Shown here: positions 1 to 5,852 of the stretch, piece after piece | Position numbering within the stretch: position 1 is the first letter of the stretch | Layout: each line of letters opens with the position of its first letter | Origin: CAYNDL01 sp964396115 | GTDB taxonomy: Bacteria; Patescibacteriota; Andersenbacteria; UBA10190; CAIZMI01 | NCBI GenBank assembly: GCA_964396115.1 | Contig: CAYNDL010000040.1 | Coordinates: 1-8,263 of the forward strand | Direction of reading: 5' to 3' | Length of the DNA stretch: 8,263 nucleotides | Position numbers and translations under genes: made by a program | The notes under the pieces: generated by a model | The model's input: only the letters and a program-made list of their open reading frames with translations | Told to the model about the DNA's origin: nothing | Database searches by the model: none

Positions 1-1085
1 TGCAGGACGATGCAGCCCCGGGACATTTCTGCTTTCTGTCCCCGACCGACGCCGGCCATTGGGCAAACAATGGTCCCGTGCAACTTCTCCCAGTTTTGGA
101 GCAGTGCGTAGGGGATGGAGGAGGAACTTACGTTCCCGTTATCAGCGACGACGCCGTCGACAATAGCAGCCTTTCCCAGGTCCTTGGGAAGTTTCATGGC
201 GAACCATTCGCCAATCTTTTTCCCTGCCTGATGCGGAACAAGAAAGTCGACTTGATCGGGACGGATTTCCACCTGAGAAATTCCCTCGCTGGCGGTTTGG
301 GCCATAGCCTCCGCGGCGTCCGCGCCAATCGGCGATCCTACTCCAGCGAGAGTCTCGCCGAGCGTGAAGCAAACCTTCTGTGCGACACGGTGATTACCAC
401 CGTTACAACGCGGTTCCAACACGTTCTTACGAACTTCGTAATGGAAGTAGGGACCTTCGATCGTCCGGTAGTGAGCAAAAGAATTGACCAACCGAAACCG
501 GGCAGGCAAGGAAGGGTGGTTCGCCCTGGTGATCAGTGTAGCCGTCGAAAAATCGCCGAACAAAGGGCCGGACTTCGGATCACCGAAATCGAGGATGCGC
601 GAAGTGCAATTCGCTGTCACAACCAGAATGAACTGGTTACGCTGCAGATCCTTGGCCATCCACTTCCGGGCGATCGTCGTCGCGAGACCATACCCGCTGC
701 ACCCCCAATTAACGCCGAAGACCACCGGTGGATTGATGTCCAATTTTCGGCAGATCTTCCGGGCAGCGACAAGGGGTGTGTCGAAGGGCTGGGGGTAACC
801 CATATCCTTCAGGACTTTCGGCAAAACGATCGAAGAAGCGGTCAGCACGAGACCGACACAGTCGTCGAGCCGGCACCCGGTGGCAGAAACCAGATTCCGA
901 ACTGCCAATGCCCCCACTTCATCCTCCGGAAACGGCGAGATGCCCCGCTCCCGAATGCCCGTGAAACGTTCGAACTTGCGTCCGAGTTCGGAATGGTTCG
1001 AAAACCAGTCATTGCTCAGTCGCCAAGGCGGACGATATGCAGCAATCGCTGCAATCCCGAAATCGTTGGTGTCGATCGATATCAC
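1..1085 (-). CDS. 3-oxoacyl-ACP synthase III-like (KAS III / FabH-type) enzyme, 3'-truncated by window edge
   Basis: The reading frame is open for 361 codons and runs off the left edge. The visible protein has the order of a KAS III thiolase-fold enzyme: FERFTGIRER near residues 38-47, the nucleophile motif NWGCSGYGLA (Cys129), LFGDFSTATL at 175-184, the histidine motif VPHQAGKKIG (His285) and the asparagine motif DNGNVSSSSIP (Asn318). E. coli FabH has Cys112, His244 and Asn274 in 317 residues, so this is a longer member. The last visible segment resembles the usual C-terminal strand, so only a few residues are probably missing. The family condenses acyl-CoA with malonyl-ACP, but several relatives do other Claisen condensations, so the substrate is not established. 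I chose the GTG start because GGGAGGA lies 6 nt before it; an in-frame ATG at 1100 has no such site. No other fatty-acid gene is in view. Confidence 0.85.
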   Translation of the reverse strand, partial: MISIDTNDFGIAAIAAYRPPWRLSNDWFSNHSELGRKFERFTGIRERGISPFPEDEVGALAVRNLVSATGCRLDDCVGLVLTASSIVLPKVLKDMGYPQPFDTPLVAARKICRKLDINPPVVFGVNWGCSGYGLATTIARKWMAKDLQRNQFILVVTANCTSRILDFGDPKSGPLFGDFSTATLITRANHPSLPARFRLVNSFAHYRTIEGPYFHYEVRKNVLEPRCNGGNHRVAQKVCFTLGETLAGVGSPIGADAAEAMAQTASEGISQVEIRPDQVDFLVPHQAGKKIGEWFAMKLPKDLGKAAIVDGVVADNGNVSSSSIPYALLQNWEKLHGTIVCPMAGVGRGQKAEMSRGCIVL

Positions 1086-1091
1086 TGCTAA

Positions 1092-1098
1092 TCCTCCC
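1092..1098 (-). promoter_or_regulatory. Ribosome binding site deciding the KAS III start
   Basis: GGGAGGA read on the minus strand lies 6 nt before GTG at 1085. It overlaps the upstream in-frame ATG at 1100, which argues that the GTG and not the ATG is the true start. Confidence 0.65.
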
Positions 1099-1140
1099 AT
1101 GGATTGAATCAAGGGAACAAACCGAAAATTGCGAAGGATT

Positions 1141-1169
1141 ACTTTAATTGTAATTTCATAAAAAGTCAA
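1141..1169 (-). promoter_or_regulatory. Sigma-70-type promoter for the KAS III gene
   Basis: On the minus strand, TTGACT (1169-1164) is followed after exactly 17 nt by TAAAGT (1146-1141). The -35 matches consensus at 5 of 6 positions and the -10 at 4 of 6. It sits in an AT-rich gap about 55 nt upstream of the GTG start and just downstream of the preceding gene's terminator, so the gene probably has its own transcript. Confidence 0.55.
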
Positions 1170-1187
1170 TAGTTTAAATAAAAGAAA

Positions 1188-1210
1188 ACGCGCACCTTTT
1201 GGGTGCGCGT
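1188..1210 (-). terminator. Rho-independent terminator of the serine protease gene
   Basis: A perfect 9-bp inverted repeat, ACGCGCACC (1188-1196) and GGTGCGCGT (1202-1210), has a 5-nt loop. On the minus strand it is followed by a T-rich run (TTTTCTTTTATTT). It lies 36 nt beyond the protease stop codon. Confidence 0.85.
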
Positions 1211-1211
1211 C

Positions 1212-1234
1212 GCACAGCCCTTCTGGGTCTGTGC
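1212..1234 (-). repeat. Second inverted repeat between the protease stop and its terminator
   Basis: GCACAGCCC (1212-1220) pairs with GGGTCTGTGC (1225-1234) apart from one bulged base, with a 4-nt loop. It stands immediately upstream of the main terminator in the minus-strand transcript and would form a tandem hairpin in the 3' untranslated region. It has no T-run of its own, so it may stabilise the RNA 3' end. Confidence 0.5.
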
Positions 1235-1245
1235 TTTCCAAGGAA

Positions 1246-2013
1246 CTAGAGCTTCCGGAGCTCCTCGATCAAGTCGAAGATGTCTTCGGTGAGCCGGCGG
1301 TGTCGCCACACGCCGTTATTGGGACCATGGTAGTTGTGAATAGCGAAGACTTTCCATGCATCGGCCCTCTCGTTGTAGAAGTAGAAGGGGCCGCCGCTCA
1401 TTCCACGGACTTCGCTCAAAGCGGGTCCGCTGGTAATGAAGTGGTGCTCATCCCAGCCGATCGGGGTGGCAGTGTAGTGCTGCATCTCGTTGCGCGGATA
1501 TCCACGTTCGGGATACCCGAGCTCGTGAATGGTAATGTCGGTCGGCACTCGAAACCCGATGCCGAAGTGACCAACTTTGTCACTAGCCGATCGGTCCAGA
1601 ATCAGCAGTGCCCAATCGTTTTTCGTGAGCTCATCGTTGCTTCCGTCGTGGGCAATCCGCATCCAGTCGGGTCCCAAAATGTGACGAACGACTCGGTAAC
1701 CGCCGTAGGGGAAAGAGATCTCCCCGCGACGAGTTCCGGCGGCGGGATAAAAGACGACCGACGAAGGCCACACGCCACGACCGCGGACTTGCGGATTATA
1801 CAGGCAATGCGCAGCCGTTAGGACAACACGGTGACCCACGAGAGCCGCCGAACCGGAGGGTGTACCGTTCACATAGAGACGGCCGACATACCCCGGACGG
1901 GTTTGGCTCCAAGGGTTCAAAATGGCTTCGGCTTTCGCCTCGCGTTGGCCGAACAGGGACGCGCCAGCGATACCAGCAACACCCCTCAGAAAACTGCGAC
2001 GGGAAACGTTCAT
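1246..2013 (-). CDS. Tat-exported trypsin-like serine protease
   Basis: This 255-residue protein starts with a twin-arginine signal (SRRSFLRG at residues 4-11, then a small-residue hydrophobic stretch) and has a likely signal peptidase site after AKA at 26-28. The mature part has a chymotrypsin/trypsin-type catalytic triad: LTAAHC gives His69, NDWALLIL gives Asp133, and GMSGGPF gives Ser206. A hydrophobic strand with AIHNY follows at 224-228, as expected after the nucleophile. Only one cysteine (Cys70) is present, so there are no disulfides. The size and the GMSGGP motif are closest to bacterial S1-family or V8-like peptidases. The Tat route implies export of a folded protein. Substrate specificity cannot be read with confidence. 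It has its own promoter, ribosome binding site and terminator, so it is monocistronic. Confidence 0.9.
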   Translation of the reverse strand: MNVSRRSFLRGVAGIAGASLFGQREAKAEAILNPWSQTRPGYVGRLYVNGTPSGSAALVGHRVVLTAAHCLYNPQVRGRGVWPSSVVFYPAAGTRRGEISFPYGGYRVVRHILGPDWMRIAHDGSNDELTKNDWALLILDRSASDKVGHFGIGFRVPTDITIHELGYPERGYPRNEMQHYTATPIGWDEHHFITSGPALSEVRGMSGGPFYFYNERADAWKVFAIHNYHGPNNGVWRHRRLTEDIFDLIEELRKL

Positions 2014-2017
2014 GGTT

Positions 2018-2024
2018 CTTCTCC
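2018..2024 (-). promoter_or_regulatory. Ribosome binding site of the serine protease
   Basis: GGAGAAG on the minus strand ends 4 nt before the ATG at 2013. The spacing is a little short, but no alternative in-frame start keeps the twin-arginine motif. Confidence 0.6.
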
Positions 2025-2067
2025 AGAGCCTATATTCTATTGAGGAAAGTTCATCAAAATAGGGTTT

Positions 2068-2096
2068 ATTATACTCCTATTTTAATAAAATGTCAA
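2068..2096 (-). promoter_or_regulatory. Perfect consensus sigma-70 promoter of the protease gene
   Basis: On the minus strand TTGACA (2096-2091) and TATAAT (2073-2068) are separated by exactly 17 nt, a full 12 of 12 match at the optimal spacing. The expected transcript start is about 50 nt before the protease ATG. This predicts strong, possibly constitutive, expression unless a repressor acts here. Confidence 0.9.
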
Positions 2097-2111
2097 TATT
2101 AAAATATATAC

Positions 2112-2126
2112 TTTGGCCCGGCCAAA
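2112..2126 (-). terminator. Possible weak terminator after the secreted 456-aa protein
   Basis: TTTGGC (2112-2117) and GCCAAA (2121-2126) form a compact hairpin 26 nt past the stop codon at 2152. On the minus strand it is followed by GTATATATTTT, which is AT-rich but not a clean T-run, so termination would be weak. It lies only 16 nt upstream of the protease promoter. Confidence 0.4.
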
Positions 2127-2151
2127 ATAATGCTTCTTTAAACTTTTTTAT

Positions 2152-3522
2152 TTATTTTTTAACTACAGCGTATTGATATTTATCGTTTGAAATTCTGAAA
2201 GCCCCTTGTTTTTCTAACCACTTTGTTAAGTATGCTTGAGCGGCAAGATCCGCAACCCAAGCCTCTCTCCCTGAATATTTATCTTCGCTTGCTGCAACAT
2301 ATGTCCTTCCATCCTTCGAACGTTTTTGCATATCCAATACTATATTTGTATGAAAAGGAATCCAGTATGAAGCTCTTTTGCTTGCTAAAGTGTCGAACTT
2401 AAAAACTTGCGCCTGAACATCCAACAACGAGTAATTCATCCTTCGTTTGTCTCCCCACAGGTTACCCTTTGGATAAAAGATTTCAGACGAACCCAATTTG
2501 TAAATATGCTTGCGCGAAAACTCTTGGTCGACAAGGGACTTGTAAATAATGTCAGCGTTGATGAAAGCAGCTTTGGGAATTGAAAAACCAGCGAGCGCAT
2601 AAACCAACGAAGTATGAATGTTTTGTGAGACTGTTGTCATGTAGTCCGGGTGGACACGTGCTTGGTTAACCAGGGTACCGTCATTATTCAAATTGGATCC
2701 CGAGATCCAAGAATTCAAAGCACGACCATGGAAAATTTCGCCGCTTTTCAGATCGAGAGGGCGCGCGAACGCAGACAACTGAAGCTGCAACATTTTCGTG
2801 CGCCAGATATTGCGGTTTGGGTGGTTCGACAACATTCCAGTTGCAATCTGAAGAATCATGGCATTCCATGAATTCTCTTCCGCCTTAGTGTCCCCCGGAT
2901 AATTTAGTTTGCCAGTGTTTGAACGGTAATATGGTGGTTGATAAACATTGAACCTGTTTGCTTCGTAAATAACCATCTCCGTTACTTGCTTTTGTTCTGC
3001 AGAAGAAAGTTCCTCCCAAATTAGCCAGCCTGCAAATCCCGCCTTGCTTGCCCATAAGGCACTTTGCCAAGAGTTGCCCCAACCTCCGGTCTTGTTTGCC
3101 TTGTGCTGGTATGCAAGCGAAGCAACAAGCTTACGCAATTTACCCGATGCAACTGTTTTCTTGACACCGGTTTTGCTTTCATCGTAGGCGCCAGTCTTGA
3201 AAGAAACCGCCAAAGCAAAGGCCTGGTCTGCAACTGGCCGGATATTCGCTTCGTCGTTGCCCCCGAAATTCAAAAACATTCCTTTTTGGTTGGCATAACC
3301 GCGTTCCACCCACCAAGTGGTGAGCGCGTACTTGTTGGAATTGAGGAGGATTTCCCGGTACGTCGCAGAGATCGGGTCTACTGGCTGTTTACTGGGAAAG
3401 CGTTGCCAATCGATTGGAGTGACGGTTGTGGCGGCTGCCTGCAAAGTTGCGGGGTGGAAGATAATCAAGCCAACCGTTAAAATACGTAAGCAATGCTTCC
3501 GCAAAAAACAAAAAGTTTGCAT
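2152..3522 (-). CDS. Secreted protein, possible polysaccharide-active enzyme (family not assigned)
   Basis: This 456-residue protein has a Sec signal peptide: basic RKH at 8-10, a hydrophobic core at about 12-23, and a likely cleavage after LQA near 29. The mature part is rich in Trp, Tyr and Asn and looks all-helical, as in (alpha/alpha) toroid carbohydrate enzymes. Visible landmarks are GGWGNSWQSALWA (147-158), GDTKAEENSWN (210-220), DGTLVNQARVHPDYM (281-295) and a segment at 347-368 beginning EIFYPKG. The DGT...HPDY segment recalls the Asp-Gly-Ser plus Tyr/His region of some polysaccharide lyases, but I cannot place it in a CAZy family. It diverges from a GH88 glucuronyl hydrolase, which would be a sensible partner for a lyase. 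The start overlaps that gene by 30 bp and has only a weak AGG upstream. A TTG at codon 7 would still leave a good signal peptide. Confidence 0.85.
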   Translation of the reverse strand: MQTFCFLRKHCLRILTVGLIIFHPATLQAAATTVTPIDWQRFPSKQPVDPISATYREILLNSNKYALTTWWVERGYANQKGMFLNFGGNDEANIRPVADQAFALAVSFKTGAYDESKTGVKKTVASGKLRKLVASLAYQHKANKTGGWGNSWQSALWASKAGFAGWLIWEELSSAEQKQVTEMVIYEANRFNVYQPPYYRSNTGKLNYPGDTKAEENSWNAMILQIATGMLSNHPNRNIWRTKMLQLQLSAFARPLDLKSGEIFHGRALNSWISGSNLNNDGTLVNQARVHPDYMTTVSQNIHTSLVYALAGFSIPKAAFINADIIYKSLVDQEFSRKHIYKLGSSEIFYPKGNLWGDKRRMNYSLLDVQAQVFKFDTLASKRASYWIPFHTNIVLDMQKRSKDGRTYVAASEDKYSGREAWVADLAAQAYLTKWLEKQGAFRISNDKYQYAVVKK

Positions 3523-4689
3523 ACAACCTATTGTAAGGCATGGCCAATTTTTATGCTTCTGTTATCAGTATTCCCTCAGCTCGTATTTGCTGCTGACCGG
3601 CAAACATTTATTAACCGGATTCCCGAGATATTTAAACAAGCTGAGAAAACATACCAGAATGTCGAATACACGACTCCGCTGAAAAAGTTTCCAATTACCA
3701 CAAAGGAAGGCCGCTGGGTCACGACGGCTCCAAGCGGCTGGACCAGCGGTTTTTTGCCGGGGATCTATTGGTTATTGTATGAACAAAGCCATAAGACATC
3801 ATGGTCGGGAGCGGCTCGCAAAAGACAGGTTCAGCTGCAAAGCCAACAATTCAACAACACAACCCATGATGTGGGTTTTATTATTTTCGAGAGCTTTGGC
3901 AATGGATATAGAAACATTCCACGCGAACAAGATAAAAAGGTTTTACTCAATGCAGGAAGAACGTTAGCCAAACGTTACAACGAAAAAGTCGGCCTCATTA
4001 AGTCCTGGGAAACAAGCCAGCATCAGACAATAATCGACAACATGATGAACTTAGAACTTCTATTCTGGGGAGCAAGAAACGGTGGTGACCCGAACTGGAA
4101 AAAAATGGCGCAGACACATGCTTTGACAACGATGCGCGATTTCGTCCGCTCCGACGGCAGTACCTACCACGTCGTAACCTACAACCCGTCAACAGGAAAA
4201 AAATTAGGACAGACAACGGCACAAGGAATGGCCCCCACCTCCGTGTGGGCCCGCGGACAAGCATGGGCTATATATGGTTTCGCGATGGCGTATCGGGAAA
4301 CAAAAGATCCAAAGTTCTTAAGAACAGCGGAAAAGACAGCTGATTATTTTTTGGATCACCTGCCGAAAGATAAGGTTCCCTATTGGGACTTCAAGGCGCC
4401 ACAAAAGAACACGGAGCCTCGCGATAGTTCAGCGGCAGCCATCGCAGCCTCGGGATTATTGGAGTTAGCGGCACAAGAACCAAAACAACAACAGCGGAGT
4501 CGCTTCATTAACGGCGCGACCGATATTCTGTCAGAGCTTGCCTCAAAAAATTATTACAGCGGAAACTATCCTAGCGTCTTACTTCATGGTACCTACAATA
4601 AAAGGGTTGGCGAGTATGACAGTGGAACAATATGGGGCGACTATTACTTTTTGGAGGCATTATTGAAGTTACAAAAAATCGGCCGCTAA
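3493..4689 (+). CDS. Secreted unsaturated glucuronyl hydrolase (GH88 family)
   Basis: This 398-residue protein has a Sec signal peptide with a hydrophobic core at about 19-32 and likely cleavage after VFA (31-33). GH88 landmarks run the full length: TSGFLPGIYWLLYE (84-97), TTHDVGFI (123-130, Asp126), IIDNMMNLELLFW (180-192, Asp182), SVWARGQAWAIYGFAMAY (250-267), PRDSSAAAIAASGLLEL (309-325) and GEYDSGTIWGDYYFLEALL (373-391). Asp126 and Asp182 appear to correspond to the catalytic Asp88 and Asp149 of Bacillus sp. GL1 UGL, which hydrates the 4,5-unsaturated uronic acid left by polysaccharide lyases. The length fits the family. Export is notable because many GH88 enzymes are cytoplasmic. Later in-frame starts are possible at 3517 (TTG) and 3553 (ATG), which would remove the overlap with the divergent neighbour. 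None of them has a good ribosome binding site. Confidence 0.92.
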   Translation: MLPQKTKSLHTTYCKAWPIFMLLLSVFPQLVFAADRQTFINRIPEIFKQAEKTYQNVEYTTPLKKFPITTKEGRWVTTAPSGWTSGFLPGIYWLLYEQSHKTSWSGAARKRQVQLQSQQFNNTTHDVGFIIFESFGNGYRNIPREQDKKVLLNAGRTLAKRYNEKVGLIKSWETSQHQTIIDNMMNLELLFWGARNGGDPNWKKMAQTHALTTMRDFVRSDGSTYHVVTYNPSTGKKLGQTTAQGMAPTSVWARGQAWAIYGFAMAYRETKDPKFLRTAEKTADYFLDHLPKDKVPYWDFKAPQKNTEPRDSSAAAIAASGLLELAAQEPKQQQRSRFINGATDILSELASKNYYSGNYPSVLLHGTYNKRVGEYDSGTIWGDYYFLEALLKLQKIGR

Positions 4690-4700
4690 GCCGATTTTTT
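4673..4700. terminator. Bidirectional terminator with the GH88 stop codon in its loop
   Basis: An 11-bp perfect inverted repeat, AAAAAATCGGC (4673-4683) and GCCGATTTTTT (4690-4700), has the loop CGCTAA. Both flanks give U-runs, so it can end the GH88 transcript on the plus strand and the DUF1059 transcript on the minus strand. The TAA stop of the GH88 gene lies inside the loop, and the minus-strand gene stops at 4704. Confidence 0.85.
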
Positions 4701-4703
4701 TGT

Positions 4704-4907
4704 TTAGAGAATGGGACCGGCAGTTATTAATTCTTCTAATTTTTCTGACATCCGATCTTTTTCTTTTTCATCCATCTTGTCCATTTGTTCGCCGTGCTCT
4801 GCCAAAAAATGGTCAATCATCTGTTGCCTAACCCCGTCATCCGTTTCGTCTGCGGCTTCGAATGGGCAGTTTAAGTCACTAACGTCATGGCATGCGATCT
4901 TGATCAT
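4704..4907 (-). CDS. DUF1059 family small protein
   Basis: This 67-residue acidic protein has the pattern I associate with DUF1059: an N-terminal strand with IACHDVSDLNCPFEA (Cys6, Cys14), an acidic TD pair at 22-23, and a helix with H33 and H38 in FLAEHGE. The two Cys and two His could bind a metal, although the family function is unknown. The tail from about 41 to 61 (Asp/Glu/Lys/Met-rich, ending KLEELI) is a likely amphipathic helix. The start is supported by GAAAGGA 3 nt upstream. It lies 29 nt downstream of the gene ending at 4937 on the same strand. It may be cotranscribed with that gene or use the internal TATAAT just upstream. Confidence 0.8.
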   Translation of the reverse strand: MIKIACHDVSDLNCPFEAADETDDGVRQQMIDHFLAEHGEQMDKMDEKEKDRMSEKLEELITAGPIL

Positions 4908-4935
4908 ATTTCCTTTCTTTACGAATTACGAGTCT

Positions 4936-4941
4936 ATTATA
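4936..4941 (-). promoter_or_regulatory. Candidate -10 box of the DUF1059 gene
   Basis: A perfect TATAAT on the minus strand (4941-4936) lies about 29 nt before the ATG at 4907. The matching -35 position (4964-4959, TTATAG) is poor. The box overlaps the TAA stop of the upstream gene. The element may be a weak internal promoter or chance. Confidence 0.4.
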
Positions 4942-5248
4942 CTTCACGTTTAATAAATCTATAAGCATCACCAGGCATTGAACTACCCGGCACTTCTCTG
5001 TGGTATATAAATGCCAGATTCAGTTGTTCAAACTTTTCAAAAAAATTATCCCAATCGATTTTTTGGGTTACCCCTTCCTTTTCCAAAAAACTGTCATTTT
5101 CTTTTTTAGGAAAATATATCCTTAAGCCAATAACGTCTCCCTTTACTTTTGGATCGTCGATTAATTCTGGCTCACCGCCATACTTTTCTGCCCATTCCCT
5201 TATCTCTTCGTGATCAGTTGTCATTATTACGTTCCCGTCCATACGCAT
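4937..5248 (-). CDS. Small acidic protein of a widespread uncharacterised family
   Basis: About 103 residues from the ATG used here. The core begins MTTDHEEIREWAEKYGGEP, continues through LRIYFPKK and a stretch with IDWDNFFEKFEQLNLAFIYH, and ends near YRFIKREV. I recognise the pattern (xTTxHxxIRxWAExxGGxP, then IDFP-like, then ISWxEFFExFExxNLAFLYQ) from many small bacterial proteins that carry no proven function. Some are mis-annotated as glucan branching enzymes, which the size excludes. The fold would be a small alpha/beta domain. The start is uncertain: a TTG at 5266, ATGs at 5248 and 5242, and an ATG at 5224 that begins exactly at MTTDHEE are all in frame, and none has a convincing ribosome binding site. 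No clear promoter is visible between it and the terminator at 5301-5322. Confidence 0.75.
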   Translation of the reverse strand: MRMDGNVIMTTDHEEIREWAEKYGGEPELIDDPKVKGDVIGLRIYFPKKENDSFLEKEGVTQKIDWDNFFEKFEQLNLAFIYHREVPGSSMPGDAYRFIKREV

Positions 5249-5300
5249 AACTATGCTAACTACCAAGAAAAAACTATGTATGTTGTTTCACAAAGAAAAA

Positions 5301-5322
5301 GGAGCACCCCTGGAGGCACTCC
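5301..5322 (-). terminator. Rho-independent terminator of an upstream minus-strand transcript
   Basis: GGAGCACC (5301-5308) and GGCACTCC (5315-5322) give an 8-bp stem that includes two G-U pairs in the minus-strand RNA, with a 6-nt loop. TTTTTCTTTG follows on the minus strand. It shows that something is transcribed leftwards from above 5323. The candidates are the 59-residue ORF or an untranslated RNA. Confidence 0.65.
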
Positions 5323-5345
5323 CCGGTAGTAGAAGCAGCTCTGCC

Positions 5346-5525
5346 CTAGACGAACATCTTGTGCGTCGAGCAATAGACGACCTTCCGCAAGTGACGCCTG
5401 GCTTTCACCGCTAACAATCCTACCTGTAAAAGTTTCCTTCTTTCCTGACGAGGGTTTGCCCCCTGATTACCACGACCCCCAGTCATTCTGACACTGCACA
5501 ATCTAGGTGCACGGGTCAATTCCAT
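5346..5525 (-). CDS. Possible small basic orphan protein (59 aa)
   Basis: An ATG at 5525 opens 59 codons that stop 24 nt before a convincing terminator. The product is strongly basic (about 11 Arg and 5 Lys), with a Gly/Asn/Arg segment GGRGNQGANPRQERRK at about 16-31 followed by a possible helix LLQVGLLAVKARRHLRKVV. I recognise no family. The only Shine-Dalgarno-like sequence is GGGG 8 nt before the ATG. An upstream extension to 96 residues is in frame but unconvincing. The charge would suit a nucleic-acid binder, but that is inference. The same stretch could instead be an untranslated RNA, because terminator and weak promoter define a unit regardless of coding. Confidence 0.35.
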   Translation of the reverse strand: MELTRAPRLCSVRMTGGRGNQGANPRQERRKLLQVGLLAVKARRHLRKVVYCSTHKMFV

Positions 5526-5583
5526 GGCATAATCCCCGATCATCGGGCTCGTCTGGAAAGAACGACAAAAGAACGCACAAAAA

Positions 5584-5612
5584 ATGTAATCACATAAAAG
5601 TCTCTGTGCCAA
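5584..5612 (-). promoter_or_regulatory. Weak candidate promoter for the 5346-5525 unit
   Basis: On the minus strand TTGGCA (5612-5607) and TTACAT (5589-5584) are 17 nt apart. The -35 is good but the -10 matches consensus poorly. It would give a transcript of roughly 280 nt running to the terminator at 5301. Confidence 0.3.
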
Positions 5613-5681
5613 TAGGCATAAATGGAGAATATCCATTTTGTCATTTGTTGTTTACGCCTTTCTTTGCCAGATTTTTCCGAT

Positions 5682-5828
5682 TGGTGTACCAGCTTTTTCC
5701 CTAGAGTAACCATGACGATTACATGACAGTTAGTGCACCAACTTCTTTTGCATGTCATATACATGTGACATGTTTTTTGCTTCCCCAAAATTAAACTTGC
5801 GAATACATTAATAGGACGAAGTGTACCT
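5682..5828. repeat. Three spaced copies of an RGTGYACC-like motif
   Basis: TGGTGTACCAG (from 5682), TAGTGCACCAA (from 5731) and AAGTGTACCTT (from 5818) share RGTGYACC. The first two lie within a 20-nt imperfect direct repeat (15 identities by eye, 5681-5700 and 5730-5749), and each is close to a palindrome. The third falls between the likely -35 and -10 of the deaminase gene. Together they resemble operator copies, but chance similarity is possible. Confidence 0.35.
5751..5779 (+). terminator. Hairpin followed by a T-run, possible terminator or operator
   Basis: CATGTCA (5751-5757) and TGACATG (5766-5772) form a perfect 7-bp inverted repeat with an 8-nt loop, followed by TTTTTT. The stem is AT-rich, and no plus-strand gene ends upstream, so termination is doubtful. 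A regulator-binding dyad is equally likely. Confidence 0.3.
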
Positions 5829-5836
5829 TCTATAAC
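5808..5836 (+). promoter_or_regulatory. Candidate promoter of the deaminase-like gene
   Basis: TATAAC (5831-5836) is a good -10. The position 17 nt upstream reads TTAATA (5808-5813), a moderate -35. The transcript would start only about 10 nt before the ribosome binding site, GAGGTG at 5843-5848, which precedes the ATG by 4 nt. Confidence 0.45.
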
Positions 5837-5852
5837 ACGACTGAGGTGACCC

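Larger units (their letters stand above)
5526..5852. other. Gap without a convincing gene
   Basis: About 330 bases carry no frame I accept. ORFs of around 100 codons on the minus strand here have no ribosome binding site and no protein-like composition. The stretch holds the weak minus-strand promoter at 5584-5612, two CATGAC direct repeats (5711 and 5722), the inverted repeat at 5751-5772 and the RGTGYACC-like copies described separately. It ends in the upstream region of the deaminase-like gene. Confidence 0.6.

Noticed and set aside
78..1091. 337-codon ORF on the plus strand
   Set aside because: It is antisense to the KAS III gene, whose catalytic motifs are unmistakable on the other strand. 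The plus-strand product matches no family and has no ribosome binding site.
1231..1821. 196-codon ORF on the plus strand
   Set aside because: It is a shadow of the Tat serine protease on the minus strand and begins inside that gene's terminator region.
5301..5590. RNase P RNA, tmRNA or SRP RNA on the minus strand
   Set aside because: The hallmark cores (GAGGAAAGTCC, a CCA-ended tRNA-like domain, GGAAGCAGC) are absent. The GTCAGG...GAAGG resemblance to SRP is too weak.
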